Shown: positions 7,847 to 16,338 of the stretch, piece after piece
How positions within the stretch are numbered: the first letter of the stretch is position 1
Layout: every line of letters begins with the position of its first letter
Source of the DNA: Subdoligranulum variabile
GTDB lineage: Bacteria > Bacillota > Clostridia > Oscillospirales > Ruminococcaceae
DNA: 42,982 bases
Direction: 5' to 3'
NCBI GenBank assembly: GCA_004552305.1
Contig: SFOX01000010.1
Coordinates: forward strand, 1 to 42,982
Notes under the pieces: generated by a model
What the model was told of the DNA's origin: nothing
The model's input: the letters and a program-made list of their open reading frames with translations, nothing else
Databases searched by the model: none
Position numbers and translations under genes: made by a program

Positions 7847-8881
7847 TTATTCGGCGGTGGTGACCTCAACGACCTGACCTGCCAGCTCGTTGAAGGCAGC
7901 GTAGTCAATGCCCAGGGCGGCGGCGGTTTCGGTGTTGACGGTGATGATGCCGCCGTCCATAACGTGGTAGGCAGGCACGGTGCCGGTTTCCAGAATGTCG
8001 AGCGCCATATCGGCGGTGTAGGTGCCAAGGTCGGTGTAGTTGACACCGCAGGTGGCAAAGGCGCCGGCGGTCACAAAGCTGTCAGCCCCGGTGTAAAACG
8101 GGATGCCGCCCTTGGTCAGCGTGTCGGACACGGCAGCGGCTGCTGCCATAACTACATTGTCGGTGGGGGTAAAGACGGCATCGACCTGCCCGACCAAGCT
8201 GGCGGCGGCGGTCATAACTTCGTCGTTGGTGTTGCCGGTCTTTTCAACATAGGCAATGCCCTTGCTGTCCAGATAGGCTTTTGCCTCGGCAATAGGGGTC
8301 TGGGAGTTTGCCTCGGAGTTGGAGTACAAAAGACCAACGGTCTTGATATCGGGGTTGACCGCGAGCATCATATTCATAACGGACTCGGTGTTCAGTGCGT
8401 CGGAGGTGCCGGTGACGTAGTCGATATCGGTCAGATCGGCAGCGGCGGGGTCAGAGATGGCGGCGTAGATGACCGGAGTCTTGCTGTCGGCGCAGGCGGT
8501 CGCCATGCACTGGGCTGCCAAGGTGGCGATGGGAATGACGGCGTCGTACTGGTCGGAAACGACCTGCGTGCCGATCTGGTTCAGCGTGGTGGCATCGTTC
8601 TGACCGTTGAAGTCCTTGTATTCAATGGTAATGCCCTTCTCGGCAGCCTTGGCGTCCAGTTCTGCCTCGATGGCGGTGCGGATCTGGTCAAGGCTGGCGT
8701 GATCCAGCTGCTGAACCACGGCGATGCGGTAGCTCTTGGCAGCGGGTTCGGCGGCTTCCGACGAGACGGCGGGTGCAGAGGAAGCGGAAGCGGAGGAAAC
8801 GGCGGTGGAATCGGCAGAGCCGCAGGCGGTCAAAGAAGCAATCATAGCGGCGGCGGACATAACAGCAACAAACTTTTTCAT
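7847..8881 (-). CDS. ABC transporter substrate-binding lipoprotein, TrpX-like
   Basis: A 344-residue binding protein of the ABC_sub_bind family (PF04392 type). The signal peptide ends in lipobox SLTAC with Cys20, followed by a Ser/Ala/Glu-rich linker to about residue 48, then a two-lobed binding domain starting at YRIAVVQQLDHASLD. Members of this family are linked to aromatic amino-acid uptake in Firmicutes and are commonly under T-box control, as here. The ligand is inferred, not proven: the T-box UGGC bulge calls for a tRNA with G73, which tRNA-Trp has. AAGGAG precedes the ATG. Confidence 0.88.
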   Translation of the reverse strand: MKKFVAVMSAAAMIASLTACGSADSTAVSSASASSAPAVSSEAAEPAAKSYRIAVVQQLDHASLDQIRTAIEAELDAKAAEKGITIEYKDFNGQNDATTLNQIGTQVVSDQYDAVIPIATLAAQCMATACADSKTPVIYAAISDPAAADLTDIDYVTGTSDALNTESVMNMMLAVNPDIKTVGLLYSNSEANSQTPIAEAKAYLDSKGIAYVEKTGNTNDEVMTAAASLVGQVDAVFTPTDNVVMAAAAAVSDTLTKGGIPFYTGADSFVTAGAFATCGVNYTDLGTYTADMALDILETGTVPAYHVMDGGIITVNTETAAALGIDYAAFNELAGQVVEVTTAE

Positions 8882-8932
8882 AATAACAATCTCCTTGTTT
8901 TTAGCATAATTTAGGTGGACGGTCGGTTTGTT

Positions 8933-8968
8933 CTATTGCCATCGTTCCTTTAACAGCAGATTTTTCAT
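8933..8968 (-). CDS. Possible 11-residue leader peptide before trpX-like gene
   Basis: A short frame MKNLLLKERWQ begins at 8968 and stops at TAG (8935-8933). It has a strong GGGGAG ribosome site eight bases upstream (8982-8977). It lies between the T-box terminator and the binding-protein gene, 51 bases before that start, and contains one Trp codon. It may be a real leader peptide or chance. No competing hairpin is evident around it. Confidence 0.35.
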   Translation of the reverse strand: MKNLLLKERWQ

Positions 8969-8999
8969 GATACTTGCTCCCCTCATGGTAGGTGCAAAA

Positions 9000-9275
9000 A
9001 CAAAACTGCCCTTGCACAGAAATACCTCTGTGCAAGGGCAGATAAAAATCTGTGGTGCCACCTTGCTTGCCGTACCATTACAGCACAGCCACTTTGTAGG
9101 GAACCAACATTCCCCTGCCCTGTAACGGGAGCGACCCGTCAGCGGATACTCAAGGCGTGCGCCTGTTTCCCCGTGCCCTCCGTGAACCATTATGCTGCAC
9201 CGCTTTGTACCCCGTTCCCAGCAAAGGGGGCTCTCTGTGACTGCGCTTGGAGCTTTACTTTCACTTCATTGGTTT
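9000..9275 (-). promoter_or_regulatory. T-box leader (tRNA-sensing riboswitch) with terminator
   Basis: On the minus strand, this leader contains the T-box core AAGGTGGCACCACAG (about 9067-9052), a stem I region with AGAGAG (9235-9230), the CTTGAGTAT element that closes stem I (about 9155), and the ACGGG/CCCGT hairpin that follows it. The terminator is a perfect 15-base-pair stem (9041-9027 with 9020-9006) followed by TTTTGTTTTT. The T-box bulge UGGC pairs with tRNA ends GCCA, so the discriminator base is G; this fits tRNA-Trp, Gln, Asn or Ser and argues against His or Tyr. I could not assign the specifier codon confidently. Confidence 0.9.
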
Positions 9276-9281
9276 AAAGCA

Positions 9282-9310
9282 TTTATACCACAGCGGACAC
9301 GGTTTGTCAA
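9282..9310 (-). promoter_or_regulatory. Promoter of the T-box transporter operon
   Basis: On the minus strand TTGACA (9310-9305) and TATAAA (9287-9282) are separated by 17 bases. The start near 9275 leads straight into the T-box leader. Confidence 0.8.
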
Positions 9311-9375
9311 CAGTTTTTTAAAAGTTTTTGCAAAAAGCCAAAAATAACGCGATGCATCGCTATAATAAATTGCCG

Positions 9376-10515
9376 CTAGACGGTATCGGTCTGGCGCGAA
9401 ACCGAAAGCACAATGCCCATCTCCCCCAGCAGCATCAGCAAGCTGGTGCCGCCGGAGGAAAAAAACGGCAGGCTGATGCCGGTGTTGGGTATGGTGTTGG
9501 TGACCACGGCAATGTTCAGAATTGCCTGCAAGACCACCTGCACAACAAAGCCCACCACCAGCAGCGCGCCGAATTTATCCCGTGCGCGCACTGCCAGCGT
9601 GATGCCCCGCAAAAGCAGCAGCAAAAACAGAAAAATTACAAGGGCTGCCCCCACAAAGCCCAGTTCCTCGCACAGGATGGAGAAGATAAAATCGTTTTGC
9701 GGCTCCGGCACATACAGGTATTTTTGGCGGCTGTTGCCCAGCCCCAGCCCTGCCACGCCGCCGCTGGCAATGGCGTACAGGCTCTGGATGGTCTGGTGAC
9801 CTTCCCCCAGCGGGTCGGCAAAGGGGTCGCGCCAAGAGGAAAGTCGGTCAGCGGCGTAGGGTACCAGCTGCGGCAGCGCCAGCACCGCGGCAAAAACCGC
9901 GCCGACTCCCAGCCCGCCTGCCAAGGCAAACCAGCGCAGCCCGGTGCCGCCGACAAACATCAGCACCGCGCCGATGGATAAAATCAGCAGCGTACCCGAA
10001 AGATGCGGCTCCAACAGCATCAGCACCGCCACCAACCCCAAAAGGATGCCAAAGGGCAGAACGCCCGCTGCAAAGCCCTGCATCCGGTCGTGATTTAACG
10101 ATATAATGTGCGAAAATACCAGCACCACGGCAAATTTGGCAATTTCGCTGGGCTGCAGGGTGCCAAGCCCCGGCAGTACGATCCACCGCTTGCAGCCGTT
10201 ATATTCCGGCATAAACAGCACAATGACCAACAGCAGCAGCGACAGCCCCATAATGGGCCATGCCAGCTTGTGCCAGATGTGGTAATCGATCAAGCTGGCG
10301 GCGTACATAGCTGCCAGCCCTAACGCGGCAAACAGCAGCTGGGGGCGGATGTAGGTGTAGGCATCGCCCCGGCGGTAGAGCGCCACGGCGTACCCGGCGG
10401 AGAACAGCATCAAAAGCCCCAAGGACAAAAGCAGCAGCAGGATGCATAAAAACGGCAGGTCCAAACAGGGCTGGCTGCGTAGACGGCGGCGCAGCGCCGC
10501 AAGATAAGAACGCAT
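9376..10515 (-). CDS. FtsW/RodA/SpoVE-family peptidoglycan polymerase
   Basis: A 379-residue SEDS glycosyltransferase that polymerises lipid II into glycan strands with a partner class B penicillin-binding protein. About ten membrane helices are visible. Family blocks include GCKRWIVLPGLGTLQPSEIAK near residues 107-127 and the C-terminal NTGISLPFFSSGGTSLL near 345-361, which favours the FtsW/SpoVE side over RodA. The ATG at 10515 with GGGGGA six bases upstream is preferred to an in-frame GTG at 10533. It is the last gene of the minus-strand run after gpsA. No division-cluster neighbours are present, so division, elongation or sporulation cannot be separated. Confidence 0.9.
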   Translation of the reverse strand: MRSYLAALRRRLRSQPCLDLPFLCILLLLLSLGLLMLFSAGYAVALYRRGDAYTYIRPQLLFAALGLAAMYAASLIDYHIWHKLAWPIMGLSLLLLVIVLFMPEYNGCKRWIVLPGLGTLQPSEIAKFAVVLVFSHIISLNHDRMQGFAAGVLPFGILLGLVAVLMLLEPHLSGTLLILSIGAVLMFVGGTGLRWFALAGGLGVGAVFAAVLALPQLVPYAADRLSSWRDPFADPLGEGHQTIQSLYAIASGGVAGLGLGNSRQKYLYVPEPQNDFIFSILCEELGFVGAALVIFLFLLLLLRGITLAVRARDKFGALLVVGFVVQVVLQAILNIAVVTNTIPNTGISLPFFSSGGTSLLMLLGEMGIVLSVSRQTDTV

Positions 10516-10582
10516 AAAAATCCCCCTGCGCACAGTGTACGCAGAGGGCGGGCGGATTATGCGCCGGGGCGCAAAGCCACGG

Positions 10583-11581
10583 TTATTCCTGTTTTAAATC
10601 GCGGGTCATCAGGGCGTTCAGGGCGTCGCGGGCTGCCATTTTGCCGTCCAGAATGGCGGCGACAGCCTGCACGATGGGCATTTCTACCTTATAGCGGGCT
10701 GCCAGACGGCAGGCGGCGGGCAGGGCGTTGATGCCCTCGACAACCTGACCCACCTCTTTTTTGGCGTCCGCGGCATCCATACCGCGCCCGATCAGCATAC
10801 CGGCGTGCAGGTTGCGGCTGTGCATACTGGTGCAGGTCACAATCAGGTCGCCCATACCGGAAAGCCCGGCAAAGGTTTCGGGGCGGCAGCCCATGGCAAG
10901 ACCCAGGCGGGTCAGCTCGGCGCTGCCGCGCGTAATCAGGGCAGCCTTGGCGTTGTCGCCGTAGCCAAGCCCCAGCGCAATGCCGACAGCCAAGGCAATG
11001 ACATTCTTGATGGCACCGCCCAACTCCGTGCCGCGGCGGTCTGTGTTGGTGTAGACGCGGAAGCTCGGGGTGTTGAACATCTTTTGCACGGTCTTGGCGG
11101 CGTCCGCATCGTTGCTTGCCGCCACGATCAGCGTGGGCATATCGCGGGCGACCTCCTCGGCGTGGGTGGGACCGGACAGTGCCACCACGCGGGCAGTGCG
11201 GTGCGCCTTTGCCAGCTCGTCCTCGATGATCTCGCTCATCGTCATCAGGGTCTTGTCCTCAACACCCTTGGCGACATCCACGATGATCTGCCCTTCGGCA
11301 ATATGGGGGGCTGCTTTTTTGGCGGTGGCACGCACAAAGGGCGAAGGCACCGCAAACAGCAGGATGTCCCGCCCTGCGCAGGCTTCGGCAATATCGGCGG
11401 TATAGTGCATACCGGCGGGCAGCTCCATACCGGGCAGGTTGGGGTGGCGGCGGGTTTCAGCCAAGGATTTCAGCTCGGCGGGGATCGCGCTCCACACCGT
11501 TACATCGCGACCGTTGGCGGCGAGCAGCCGTGCCAGGGCAATGCCCCAGGTGCCAGCTCCGAATACAGCGATTTTGGTCAT
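10583..11581 (-). CDS. gpsA: Glycerol-3-phosphate dehydrogenase [NAD(P)+]
   Basis: A 332-residue cytosolic enzyme that reduces dihydroxyacetone phosphate to sn-glycerol-3-phosphate for phospholipid synthesis. The Rossmann glycine motif is GAGTWG at residues 8-13; the family blocks AVPSPFVR, SGPTHAEEVA, the active-site lysine in GGAIKNVIALAVG and the substrate-binding FAGLSGMGDLIVTC are all present. The start at 11581 is chosen because AAGGAG lies upstream with good spacing and the protein then begins just before the nucleotide-binding strand. It follows the phosphoesterase gene by 11 bases. Confidence 0.96.
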   Translation of the reverse strand: MTKIAVFGAGTWGIALARLLAANGRDVTVWSAIPAELKSLAETRRHPNLPGMELPAGMHYTADIAEACAGRDILLFAVPSPFVRATAKKAAPHIAEGQIIVDVAKGVEDKTLMTMSEIIEDELAKAHRTARVVALSGPTHAEEVARDMPTLIVAASNDADAAKTVQKMFNTPSFRVYTNTDRRGTELGGAIKNVIALAVGIALGLGYGDNAKAALITRGSAELTRLGLAMGCRPETFAGLSGMGDLIVTCTSMHSRNLHAGMLIGRGMDAADAKKEVGQVVEGINALPAACRLAARYKVEMPIVQAVAAILDGKMAARDALNALMTRDLKQE

Positions 11582-11592
11582 TTGGAATCTCC

Positions 11593-12246
11593 TTATTTGG
11601 CGGATTTCTGCCACAGCCCCGCAAACAGACCGTGGCGCACCGCAGGGCGAACCTGCGGCTCAACGTCCAGATAGACGCGCTCGTAACAATTGATAATGCG
11701 GGTCGAGTTGTACTGATGCTCCCGCGGGAGGCTGCCATAATTCAAATGGATGTGTCCGTGCAGCATATAGGCGGGCTGGTAGCGATCCAGAAGCTCGTGG
11801 AATACCGTAAACCCGCGGTGGGGCAGGTCGCTTAAATCGCCGTAGCCGTGCAGCGGGGCGTGGGTCACCAGAATATCCAGCCCGCCGTGGCGGTCGATTT
11901 TGCCGCGCAGACGGTTGACCCGCTTGCGCATTTCCGCCTCGGTAAACTGCCACGCGCCGGTGCGGTAGCGGCAGGAGCCGCCCAGCCCCGCAATGCGCAG
12001 CCCGTGGTAGGTGTACAGCTCATCATCAATGCAGATGACCCCCTGCGGCGGGCGGGTGTCATAGTTTTCGTCGTGGTTGCCGTGTACATACAGCACGGGC
12101 GCAGGTACCATGGTGGCTATGTACTCAAGATAGGTGCGGCTCAAATCGCCGCAGGCGATCACCAGCTCCACCCCGGCGATTTTGTCGGGGGTCATATAGT
12201 CCCACAGTGCCTTGCATTCTTCGTCAGAGATGGCAAGAATTTTCAT
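11593..12246 (-). CDS. Calcineurin-like metallophosphoesterase, atypical metal site
   Basis: A 217-residue metallophosphoesterase-fold protein. Motifs seen are ISDEE near residue 6, CGDLS near 32, GNHDE near 56, THAPLHGYGDL near 130 and LHGHIHLNYG near 162. The first motif normally reads Asp-x-His; here the His is replaced by Glu, so the two-metal centre is altered or uses a different ligand. The substrate is unknown. It overlaps the BMP-fusion gene by four bases (ATGA), so the two are translationally coupled and may act together. Confidence 0.8.
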   Translation of the reverse strand: MKILAISDEECKALWDYMTPDKIAGVELVIACGDLSRTYLEYIATMVPAPVLYVHGNHDENYDTRPPQGVICIDDELYTYHGLRIAGLGGSCRYRTGAWQFTEAEMRKRVNRLRGKIDRHGGLDILVTHAPLHGYGDLSDLPHRGFTVFHELLDRYQPAYMLHGHIHLNYGSLPREHQYNSTRIINCYERVYLDVEPQVRPAVRHGLFAGLWQKSAK

Positions 12247-14225
12247 AGCACCACGGCCTCCTTCTCCACGGGAAGCCGGTCGCGGTGGATGCCCTGCATC
12301 CGGTACATCGGGCGGGAAACCTCAGCCAGCTCATCGTATTCGGGGATATGCCCCTCCACGGCGTCGCACAGCCAGTCCATGTGTACGATCTGCTCCAGCT
12401 CCAGCCCGGTGCGCCCGCTATTTTTGAGGGTGCCGTCCTGCGCGGTGATCCGGCAGGCAAACGGGTCCAGCACGCCGGAGCTGATCCCGGTGCGCAAAAT
12501 TTGCGCCAGATGCTGCACATCGGGCGGCAGCTCACGGCTGAGCAGCACGTCCATAACGCCGCTGTTCATACCCCACCAGTAGTTTACGGCGCGTCCGTCG
12601 GTGCCGGATTTGTCGCGTTCCCAGCCGCCGTCCAGCACGCTGCGCACAACGTTTTCGTAAAATTGTCCCCAATGCCAGAACGGTGTGGCAAGGTCCTGCA
12701 AGATGCCGCCGGGACGCACCAAAAAGGTGCCGAACTCGTGCTGGGGACGCCCCGGCATGGGGGCGTCGCGCCCGGAAATGACCGTGACGCCGCTGCGGGC
12801 AAATTTGACAAGAGGCTCCTCCTGATTGGGCAGACAGGTCCATTCCAGCTGGATCTTGGCGCGGGGGTTCGCCATACGCGCTCCCAAGGCAAAGGCGTTG
12901 ATGTTGGCGGGTACACCGAAGCTGGGATAATCTGCCACATAGCCGATGCGGTCACCGGCGGTCATGGCACCGGCGATGGCACCCGTGATGAACTTGGCCT
13001 CATACACGCGGGTGTAGTAGGTGCGGATGCTGGCGTAGGGCATCTCCATGGAGCAGTTGAGGATGCGCACCTGCGGATGCTTGACGGCACTGCGCAGCGA
13101 AGCGCCCACCAGCTTGGGGCTGGTGGTGAACACGATGTCGGCGCCCTCGGCAATTGCCTGCTCGACAAGGGCATCGGCGTTCTCGCCGGGAACGGCGTTG
13201 AAGTACGCCGCCGTTTCGACCTTGCCGGGAAAAACCGCATCCAGCTGGGTGCGCCCGAATTCGTGCTGGCTGGTCCAAGCGCTGATTTCCGGCGTGCGCT
13301 CGTGGACAAAGGCGACCTTCAGGTGGTTGGGTCCCGCCGGGCGGATGCCCGGCAGCAGGCGGCTTAAAAGCCCGTTCTGCTGGGGGGCAGGCTCGGCGGG
13401 CTTGCCGCTGACGGTGACGGGGTCATCGTTTTGCAGCGCCAGAACATCGTCCCACAGGGCATCCAGCTTTTCGTTGAGTTGGGCGGGGGTGCTGTCCTGC
13501 AATTCTTTTTTGGGGTAGACGCGCAAAAGCAGCAACAGCACATCGCCCAAGGTGCAGTGCAGGCGGTCACCGCCGTGCGCTGCAAACGCCTTGCCCACCC
13601 AGTTGTACAGGGAGAGCATTTCAACGCGGTCTTCCTCGCTCCAGATCTCATCGGGCTGCTTGCCGAGGATTTTTTGCAGCCGGGCAAAGCTGCCGGGCTT
13701 AGTGAATTGCAGCAGATACGTTTTGGTGATAGGAAAATACTGCACAAATTCGTAGTAGCGCTGAATTTCGGGGTCGTCGCTGTACGGCGGCAGGATACGG
13801 GTGACCACGCCGGGTACACTGCTCGCACCGAAATATTTCAGCACACTGACGCGCTTGTTGCCCTCCTGCACATAAAAACGCCCCAAATATTCATAGCAAC
13901 GGATGGGGTCGCGGATGCCCTCCTCCACATGGGCGATGCAAAGGCTGATCCACTTGGCGCCAAACTCGGATTTCATATCCAGCAGCGGCATAAAGTTGGA
14001 GGCAAACGCCCCGGTGCGCCCTTCGGTCTTGGTGCCGACCAAGAGATCCATCGGGATATCCACCAGCCCCAAGGGCATTTGGGAATCGACCCCGGCGGCG
14101 CCCTGCAGGATGTTGTCCAGCACCGGCAGATAGGGCGACTGCCCCCGCAGAATTTTTTCGCGGTAATCGCGCTGCCCCATTTTCTGGGCTTTTATGTATT
14201 CGTCCATTGCCTCGGCATGGGTCAT
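12243..14225 (-). CDS. Cytosolic fusion of a ParB-like domain and a BMP/PnrA-type binding domain
   Basis: A 660-residue protein with no signal peptide or lipobox. Residues about 1-150 contain a ParB/sulfiredoxin-like segment centred on YVQEGNKRVSVLKYFG (residues 118-133). Residues about 150-300 are mostly helical. From about 305 onward (HLKVAFVHERTPEIS) it has the basic membrane protein fold, with FTTSPKLVGAS, YYTRVYEAKFITGAIAGAM and GYVADYPSFGVPANINAFALGA blocks. Such domains normally bind purine nucleosides outside the cell for importers. Here the domain is cytosolic, so a nucleoside sensor or regulatory role is inferred. Neighbours are a CmpB-like membrane protein upstream and a phosphoesterase with a four-base overlap. 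Confidence 0.8.
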   Translation of the reverse strand: MTHAEAMDEYIKAQKMGQRDYREKILRGQSPYLPVLDNILQGAAGVDSQMPLGLVDIPMDLLVGTKTEGRTGAFASNFMPLLDMKSEFGAKWISLCIAHVEEGIRDPIRCYEYLGRFYVQEGNKRVSVLKYFGASSVPGVVTRILPPYSDDPEIQRYYEFVQYFPITKTYLLQFTKPGSFARLQKILGKQPDEIWSEEDRVEMLSLYNWVGKAFAAHGGDRLHCTLGDVLLLLLRVYPKKELQDSTPAQLNEKLDALWDDVLALQNDDPVTVSGKPAEPAPQQNGLLSRLLPGIRPAGPNHLKVAFVHERTPEISAWTSQHEFGRTQLDAVFPGKVETAAYFNAVPGENADALVEQAIAEGADIVFTTSPKLVGASLRSAVKHPQVRILNCSMEMPYASIRTYYTRVYEAKFITGAIAGAMTAGDRIGYVADYPSFGVPANINAFALGARMANPRAKIQLEWTCLPNQEEPLVKFARSGVTVISGRDAPMPGRPQHEFGTFLVRPGGILQDLATPFWHWGQFYENVVRSVLDGGWERDKSGTDGRAVNYWWGMNSGVMDVLLSRELPPDVQHLAQILRTGISSGVLDPFACRITAQDGTLKNSGRTGLELEQIVHMDWLCDAVEGHIPEYDELAEVSRPMYRMQGIHRDRLPVEKEAVVL

Positions 14226-14242
14226 TGGCAGATCGGCTCCTT

Positions 14243-15541
14243 TCAGCTGTTGATGTGTTCCGCTTTGGGGTACACCTTAAACATACGGTCGTTGTCGTAA
14301 TGGATATCTAAGTAGCTTTCCACGCTGTTCTGGGCGGGAACTCCCTGCAAACGGGCGTTGTAGCGCACCAAAGCAGCCGAGCTGACAATCATATCGGCTG
14401 CCATAAAAAGGCACAGCCCCCACGTCAGCAGCGTGCCGAAGCGGCGGGGCAGCCGCTCGATGCAGGCAGAGATGGGCGGGTACAGAATTTTAAACCACGC
14501 AATGGCGGCAAAGCCCCAGAAAAAGCAGTACAGCAGATTGATGCGCCCGCCAAGGTTGAACGGAATGGCGCTGTAGTCCCAGAACACGGCACCGAAAACC
14601 ACCTCGGTAAAAACGCTGCAAAGGTATTCGTAAGCGCCGCCCAGCAGCGTACCCGCCGCAAACAGCCAGCTGACGGGCTTGTCCTTATAGCGGTACAAAA
14701 GCTGGGTGACCAGCGCAATGGCAAGCCCCCACACGATGGAAAACGGTCCCCACACTACGCTGGAACGGCTCATCCAGTAGCCTGCGGTGATGCGGCAGAA
14801 GATGGTTTCGGTGATGTCGCCCAAAAAAGCGCCCACAAAAAACAGTAGGATGATTTTGTACGGGCTGCACCCTTTGGCAAAGGTGGTGCTTTTTTGCCGC
14901 TGCCTATGGCGGAAGGTCAGCGCAGGGTGTGCACCCGCCATACGGCTTTCGACCTTGTCCAGAATCCACATACCCGCGTTGACGGTGAGATTGGCAAGAT
15001 CGTTTTCAATGCGGCGTCCGGCTTTCCAGCGGTATTGCAGACCGCACATGGCCAGCAGCGTTCCTACTGCGTCAACCGCCAGCAGCACCAGCAGCACCCA
15101 CAGGGTGATGACTGCCGCACCGCGCGGCAGCAGCCCGAACAGGCGCAGCAGCAGCGGGTTGCCCCATTTCAGCGTGATGGCGCTTAAAATGCCCCAAAAG
15201 ACAGAAACACCCAGACAGACGTAGCCGTCCAAGTTGAAGGGCATATCGCTGTAATCCCACCAGCGCGTCTTACTGACATACTCCAGTATATGTCCGGCGA
15301 TCCACTCAATGACGGTGGCGTACACGGCACCGAACACGAGGGAGAAAAACCAGCCGCCGCGCAGATCCTGCAGGGCAAAGGTGACCAGCAGCCCGCCGAT
15401 GCCGTACAAAATGCACAAAGGACCGTTCAAAACGCCGCGATCCTGATACTTGCGGTGTATAACCGCTGTGTACAGCACCTCGCCCAGCCAGCCTAAAAAG
15501 GAGTAGGCAAAAAACAGAAATACGACCGAATAAACGTCCAT
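14243..15541 (-). CDS. CmpB-like (putative ABC-transporter type IV) membrane protein, duplicated domain
   Basis: A 432-residue membrane protein made of two tandem copies of the PF06541-type domain. The first copy begins YSFLGWLGEVLYTAV, and the repeat begins FFVGAFLGDITETIF near residue 220; each contains a WGPFSIVWG- or NGPLCILYGIG-like segment and a WDYS...PFNLGG/PFNLDG block. The soluble linker between them is basic. Despite the family name, no ATPase partner is adjacent and transport is unproven. The ATG at 15541 follows AAGGAG by six bases. It heads the minus-strand run to ftsW. Confidence 0.8.
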   Translation of the reverse strand: MDVYSVVFLFFAYSFLGWLGEVLYTAVIHRKYQDRGVLNGPLCILYGIGGLLVTFALQDLRGGWFFSLVFGAVYATVIEWIAGHILEYVSKTRWWDYSDMPFNLDGYVCLGVSVFWGILSAITLKWGNPLLLRLFGLLPRGAAVITLWVLLVLLAVDAVGTLLAMCGLQYRWKAGRRIENDLANLTVNAGMWILDKVESRMAGAHPALTFRHRQRQKSTTFAKGCSPYKIILLFFVGAFLGDITETIFCRITAGYWMSRSSVVWGPFSIVWGLAIALVTQLLYRYKDKPVSWLFAAGTLLGGAYEYLCSVFTEVVFGAVFWDYSAIPFNLGGRINLLYCFFWGFAAIAWFKILYPPISACIERLPRRFGTLLTWGLCLFMAADMIVSSAALVRYNARLQGVPAQNSVESYLDIHYDNDRMFKVYPKAEHINS

Positions 15542-15643
15542 AAGCTTCTCCTTGGGGCAATACCGCCGGATGTGCGGTGCTGCCTTTGACATCATGGCGC
15601 AGACCCGTGTGGGAACGCGCACGGAAAAAACGGGTATTTTTAT

Positions 15644-15672
15644 AGTATAGCAGAAACAGCAAAGTCAGGCAA
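15644..15672 (-). promoter_or_regulatory. Promoter of the CmpB-to-ftsW run
   Basis: On the minus strand TTGCCT (15672-15667) and TATACT (15649-15644) are 17 bases apart, with an extended TG before the -10. No strong terminator is seen before ftsW, so five genes may share it. Confidence 0.6.
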
Positions 15673-15681
15673 GCCGGGCGG

Positions 15682-16299
15682 TCAGACACCGCGCGCCTGC
15701 TTGCTGAAAACGCAGCCGCAGTAATCCTGCCGGTACAGCCCGTATTGGTCGCTGAGCTGTAGGCTGCGCTTGTAGCCGTCCTTTTTGCGGAACTCGCTGG
15801 GCAAATACGGCACACCGTACTGCCTGCCCAATTCGGCACCGAGGGTATTCAGCCGCACGGGGTCTTTCATCGGGGAGATGGACAGCGTTGAGCAGTACCA
15901 GTCAAAGCCGTTTTCGGCGGCGTAGCGCGCTGCCTGCTCCAAGCGCAGGCGGTAGCAGACGGTGCAGCGCTCCCCTTTTTCCGGCTCCTGCTCCAGCCCT
16001 TTTACGGCTGTATAGAATTCCTGCGGGTCGTAGGGCAGTTCGACCACAGGGCATAAGTACCCCGCCTGCGCCACAAAGCGCTCCAGCTCCTGTTCACGGC
16101 GGTGATATTCCTGCGGGGGGTAGATGTTGGGGTTATAGTATAAAACGGTTACGGAAAAATGCTCGATCAGACGTTCCAAGGTGGCGCTGGAGCAGGGCGC
16201 GCAGCAGGCGTGCAGCAGTAAGCGCGGCTTGGGCTGCGTTTTGTCCAGCGCCCGGATAATCTTTTCCATTTCCAGCTGGTAGTTGATGCGGTTCGGCAT
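15682..16299 (-). CDS. queH: Epoxyqueuosine reductase QueH
   Basis: A 205-residue QueH (formerly DUF208), which reduces epoxyqueuosine to queuosine in tRNA and replaces QueG where that is absent. The cysteine set is clear: LHACCAPCSS near residues 29-38, CTVCYRLRL near 112-120 and DYCGCVFS near 190-197. These cysteines bind a [4Fe-4S] cluster and a further metal in the family. Start behind AAGGAAG. It pairs functionally with queT at the start of the window. Its short leader (about 30 bases) does not carry a recognisable preQ1 aptamer. Confidence 0.93.
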   Translation of the reverse strand: MPNRINYQLEMEKIIRALDKTQPKPRLLLHACCAPCSSATLERLIEHFSVTVLYYNPNIYPPQEYHRREQELERFVAQAGYLCPVVELPYDPQEFYTAVKGLEQEPEKGERCTVCYRLRLEQAARYAAENGFDWYCSTLSISPMKDPVRLNTLGAELGRQYGVPYLPSEFRKKDGYKRSLQLSDQYGLYRQDYCGCVFSKQARGV

Positions 16300-16338
16300 A
16301 AAAACTTCCTTTTTTAAAATTTGTCAGGTTTTGCCTTT

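Noticed and set aside
12243..15541. CmpB-like protein and BMP fusion read as one ABC importer
   Set aside because: The BMP protein has no export signal and there is no ATPase gene in the run, so a conventional importer is not supported.
16300..16335. Possible preQ1-I riboswitch in the queH leader
   Set aside because: The length is right and an A-rich tail precedes the ribosome site, but the conserved hairpin and loop blocks of preQ1-I are not there.
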